Shown in pieces: positions 41,569 to 42,915 of a DNA stretch of 42,915 bases. The position numbers and the translations under genes are program-made. Each line of letters begins with the position of its first letter. Within the stretch, counting starts at the first letter, position 1. This DNA comes from Bacteroidales bacterium (GTDB lineage: Bacteria; Bacteroidota; Bacteroidia; Bacteroidales; UBA3663), in NCBI GenBank assembly GCA_016286775.1, contig JAEEUA010000005.1, positions 1 through 42,915 on the forward strand. The letters are read 5' to 3'. A model generated the notes under the pieces. It ran no database searches and was not told the origin of the DNA. It was given only the letters and a program-made list of their open reading frames with translations.

Positions 41569-42240
41569 TCAGGGCCTGATGATCCATAAGGCCAGGCTGT
41601 CGCGCGACAGGTCGCCGGGATTGGTGCCCGGCATTCCCTCGGGCACGGGGATGCCTCGTTCGGCATAGAGCTTTCTCCAATAGGGTGCGATATCGCCCGA
41701 ACTGTCCGAGAAGGACATCGGCCGAGTGCGGAAGATAGGTGTGCCGTCGGGACGCAGGTAGCTGAGCTGGACGAGTTCGCTGCAATAGATCTGCTTGTCG
41801 TCGGGGGCGTAGAGCGTGTCATAGGGCAACCCGATGAACTGCTTAGCTCGCTGGACCGATGCTGCCAGACCCAGCGTGTCGCGGAGCCGGCCCACGAAGA
41901 CACATGGATTGCCCTCGTCGTCGTATTCTGCCTCCTCGAAGAACTTGTCGATGGGCGTGAGCCAGACGCCATGGCTGGGAGTGGCTTCGAGCACCATCAT
42001 CCTGCCATTCTGCTGGCAGGCAATGCCGACATGGACCACCTGCGAACCATCAATGCCTTCGGTGACGTTGGCAATGGCATCGCTCAACCCATCCCCCGAA
42101 GGCTCTTCGACGCAGAAAAGCAGGTCGCCGTGGAAGATTTCGAGGCTGAAGTTGACCGATGCGGGTTGCGAGGGCACGTCGCACGAGACTGCTGATGCGA
42201 GGAGACTGGCCAGCGATGCAAGGAAGACAAATTGTTTCAT
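41569..42240 (-). CDS. YiiX-like permuted papain-fold (NlpC/P60 clan) lipoprotein
   Basis: A 223-residue exported protein. The N-terminus MKQFVFLASLASLLASAVSC fits a lipobox with Cys20. The mature part shows the circularly permuted NlpC/P60 layout of the YiiX/YebB group: FHGDLLF (about 36-42), the catalytic His70 in VVHVGI, LEATPSHGVWLTPI, GLPYDTLYAP and the catalytic Cys153 in YCSEL. Family members are thought to act as amidases or peptidases on cell-wall peptides or lipids; substrate is not known. It has its own promoter on the minus strand at 42353-42322. Confidence 0.85.
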   Translation of the reverse strand: MKQFVFLASLASLLASAVSCDVPSQPASVNFSLEIFHGDLLFCVEEPSGDGLSDAIANVTEGIDGSQVVHVGIACQQNGRMMVLEATPSHGVWLTPIDKFFEEAEYDDEGNPCVFVGRLRDTLGLAASVQRAKQFIGLPYDTLYAPDDKQIYCSELVQLSYLRPDGTPIFRTRPMSFSDSSGDIAPYWRKLYAERGIPVPEGMPGTNPGDLSRDSLALWIIRP

Positions 42241-42321
42241 ATTTATTATTTATAAGGTGGTTTTCGGGGAGATTTTCCGACAAGTCGGGAAACCTTCGAG
42301 CTTGTTCTTCTATTGTGGTGG

Positions 42322-42353
42322 CAAAGATAGGGAAAAACTCGATGCCCTCCAAG
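42322..42353 (-). promoter_or_regulatory. Promoter of the YiiX-like gene
   Basis: On the minus strand: CTTG (42353-42350), 20 bases, TATCTTTG (42329-42322). Confidence 0.65.
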
Positions 42354-42453
42354 AAAAGCAGGTCAAAAAGAACTGTAATACCCATTTTTTCGACATAAAA
42401 CATTGCAATTTGGCGTATTTGAACCTGCTATAATGCAGTTTTTGGACCAAATA

Positions 42454-42485
42454 TTTGGAATTAATCGAAAAATACATTAATTTTG
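42454..42485 (+). promoter_or_regulatory. Promoter of ileS
   Basis: TTTG (42454-42457), exactly 20 bases, TAATTTTG (42478-42485); ATG follows at 42509. Confidence 0.8.
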
Positions 42486-42508
42486 CGCCCTAAAAATAGT
42501 ACTATATT

Positions 42509-42915
42509 ATGAAATTTGCAGAATATAATCAGTTCAATCTTTCAGAAATCAACAAGGAGGTTCTGGAAAAATGGGACGCTAACGACGTCTTTGTAAAATC
42601 GATGACTACACGCGAGGGTCATCCTTCTTTCGTGTTTTATGAAGGTCCCCCGTCGGCCAATGGCATGCCGGGTATCCATCACGTGATGGCTCGTTCGATT
42701 AAGGATATATTCTGCCGTTTCAAGACGATGCAGGGCTTCCAGGTGAAGCGCAAGGCTGGCTGGGATACACACGGCCTGCCGGTCGAGCTGGGTGTCGAGA
42801 AGATGCTGGACATCACCAAGGAGGACATCGGCAAGAAGATTTCGGTGGAGGACTACAATGCTGCCTGCCGCAAGGAGGTGATGAAGTACACCAGGGAATG
42901 GACCGACCTGACCCG
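42509..42915 (+). CDS. ileS: Isoleucyl-tRNA synthetase, N-terminal part (cut by window edge)
   Basis: From ATG 42509 the frame is open to the window edge, 135 complete codons beginning MKFAEYNQFNLSEINKEVLE. It carries the class I synthetase start EGPPSANGMPGIHHVMARS, where GIHH stands in the place of the HIGH signature, followed by IKDIFCRFKTMQGFQV and KAGWDTHGLPVELGVEK, the latter diagnostic of IleS. The protein charges tRNA-Ile. The GxHH form with Gly-Met-Pro-Gly before it is the variant I expect in Bacteroidetes. The rest, including the KMSKS loop and editing domain, is outside the window. Confidence 0.93.
   Translation, partial: MKFAEYNQFNLSEINKEVLEKWDANDVFVKSMTTREGHPSFVFYEGPPSANGMPGIHHVMARSIKDIFCRFKTMQGFQVKRKAGWDTHGLPVELGVEKMLDITKEDIGKKISVEDYNAACRKEVMKYTREWTDLT

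Overview
The window looks like a chromosomal segment of a Bacteroidales bacterium, most likely from the Prevotella group. The reasons are the promoter style (TTTG, about 20 bases, TAnnTTTG, seen before many genes and in several cases base-perfect), the near absence of purine-rich ribosome binding sites, BspA-type leucine-rich-repeat surface proteins, a small MKKxYxxP peptide, and the Bacteroidetes type of EF-G paralog. No rRNA, tRNA, CRISPR array or complete insertion sequence was recognised.

Layout. (1) 1-6439: an AraC-type regulator, cut by the left edge, diverges from a five-gene export operon (TolC-type outer-membrane protein, HlyD-type lipoprotein, double-NBD ABC ATPase, two ABC-2 permeases) with the gene content of the E. 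coli ybhGFSR system plus its own outer-membrane channel; a strong inverted repeat lies between them. (2) 6440-9713: two secreted glycoside hydrolases (a GH63/GH37-like (alpha/alpha)6 enzyme and a GH5 endoglucanase-like enzyme). (3) 9714-10528: a striking array of hairpins with an 82-base higher-order period, a long perfect inverted repeat, and a well-formed promoter with a long leader. (4) 10529-26066: a run of eight secreted proteins and one small peptide, all on the plus strand. Five carry a module that resembles cohesin, three end in a two-EF-hand dockerin-like module, two are large BspA-like leucine-rich-repeat proteins that carry both, and three end in a different shared tail (YDLQGR...NGR). 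Together they look like a surface assembly system built on cohesin-dockerin-like pairing; this is the most interesting part of the window. (5) 26067-28500: AT-rich, with a probable transposase-derived remnant enclosed by inverted repeats and a gene-poor stretch. (6) 28501-33444: a degraded surface protein with a start-site frameshift, an FNT-like channel, an MBL-fold hydrolase, a low-molecular-weight tyrosine phosphatase, and on the minus strand an HD-domain phosphohydrolase and an iron alcohol dehydrogenase. (7) 33445-42915: an EF-G paralog that has lost the catalytic switch II histidine, a membrane-anchored coiled-coil protein with VEKIV repeats, a CoA transferase, RNase Z, a YiiX-like papain-fold lipoprotein, and the start of ileS.

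How the parts may work together. The export operon is a self-contained efflux or secretion machine, probably controlled by its divergent AraC neighbour. The hydrolases and the cohesin/dockerin-like proteins are all exported and suggest a cell that binds and degrades plant or host glycans at its surface; in the proposed model the proteins with both modules link cohesin-only anchors to dockerin-only clients. The two hydrolases here have no dockerin, so a true cellulosome is not shown. All domain names rest on reading motifs, not on database searches.
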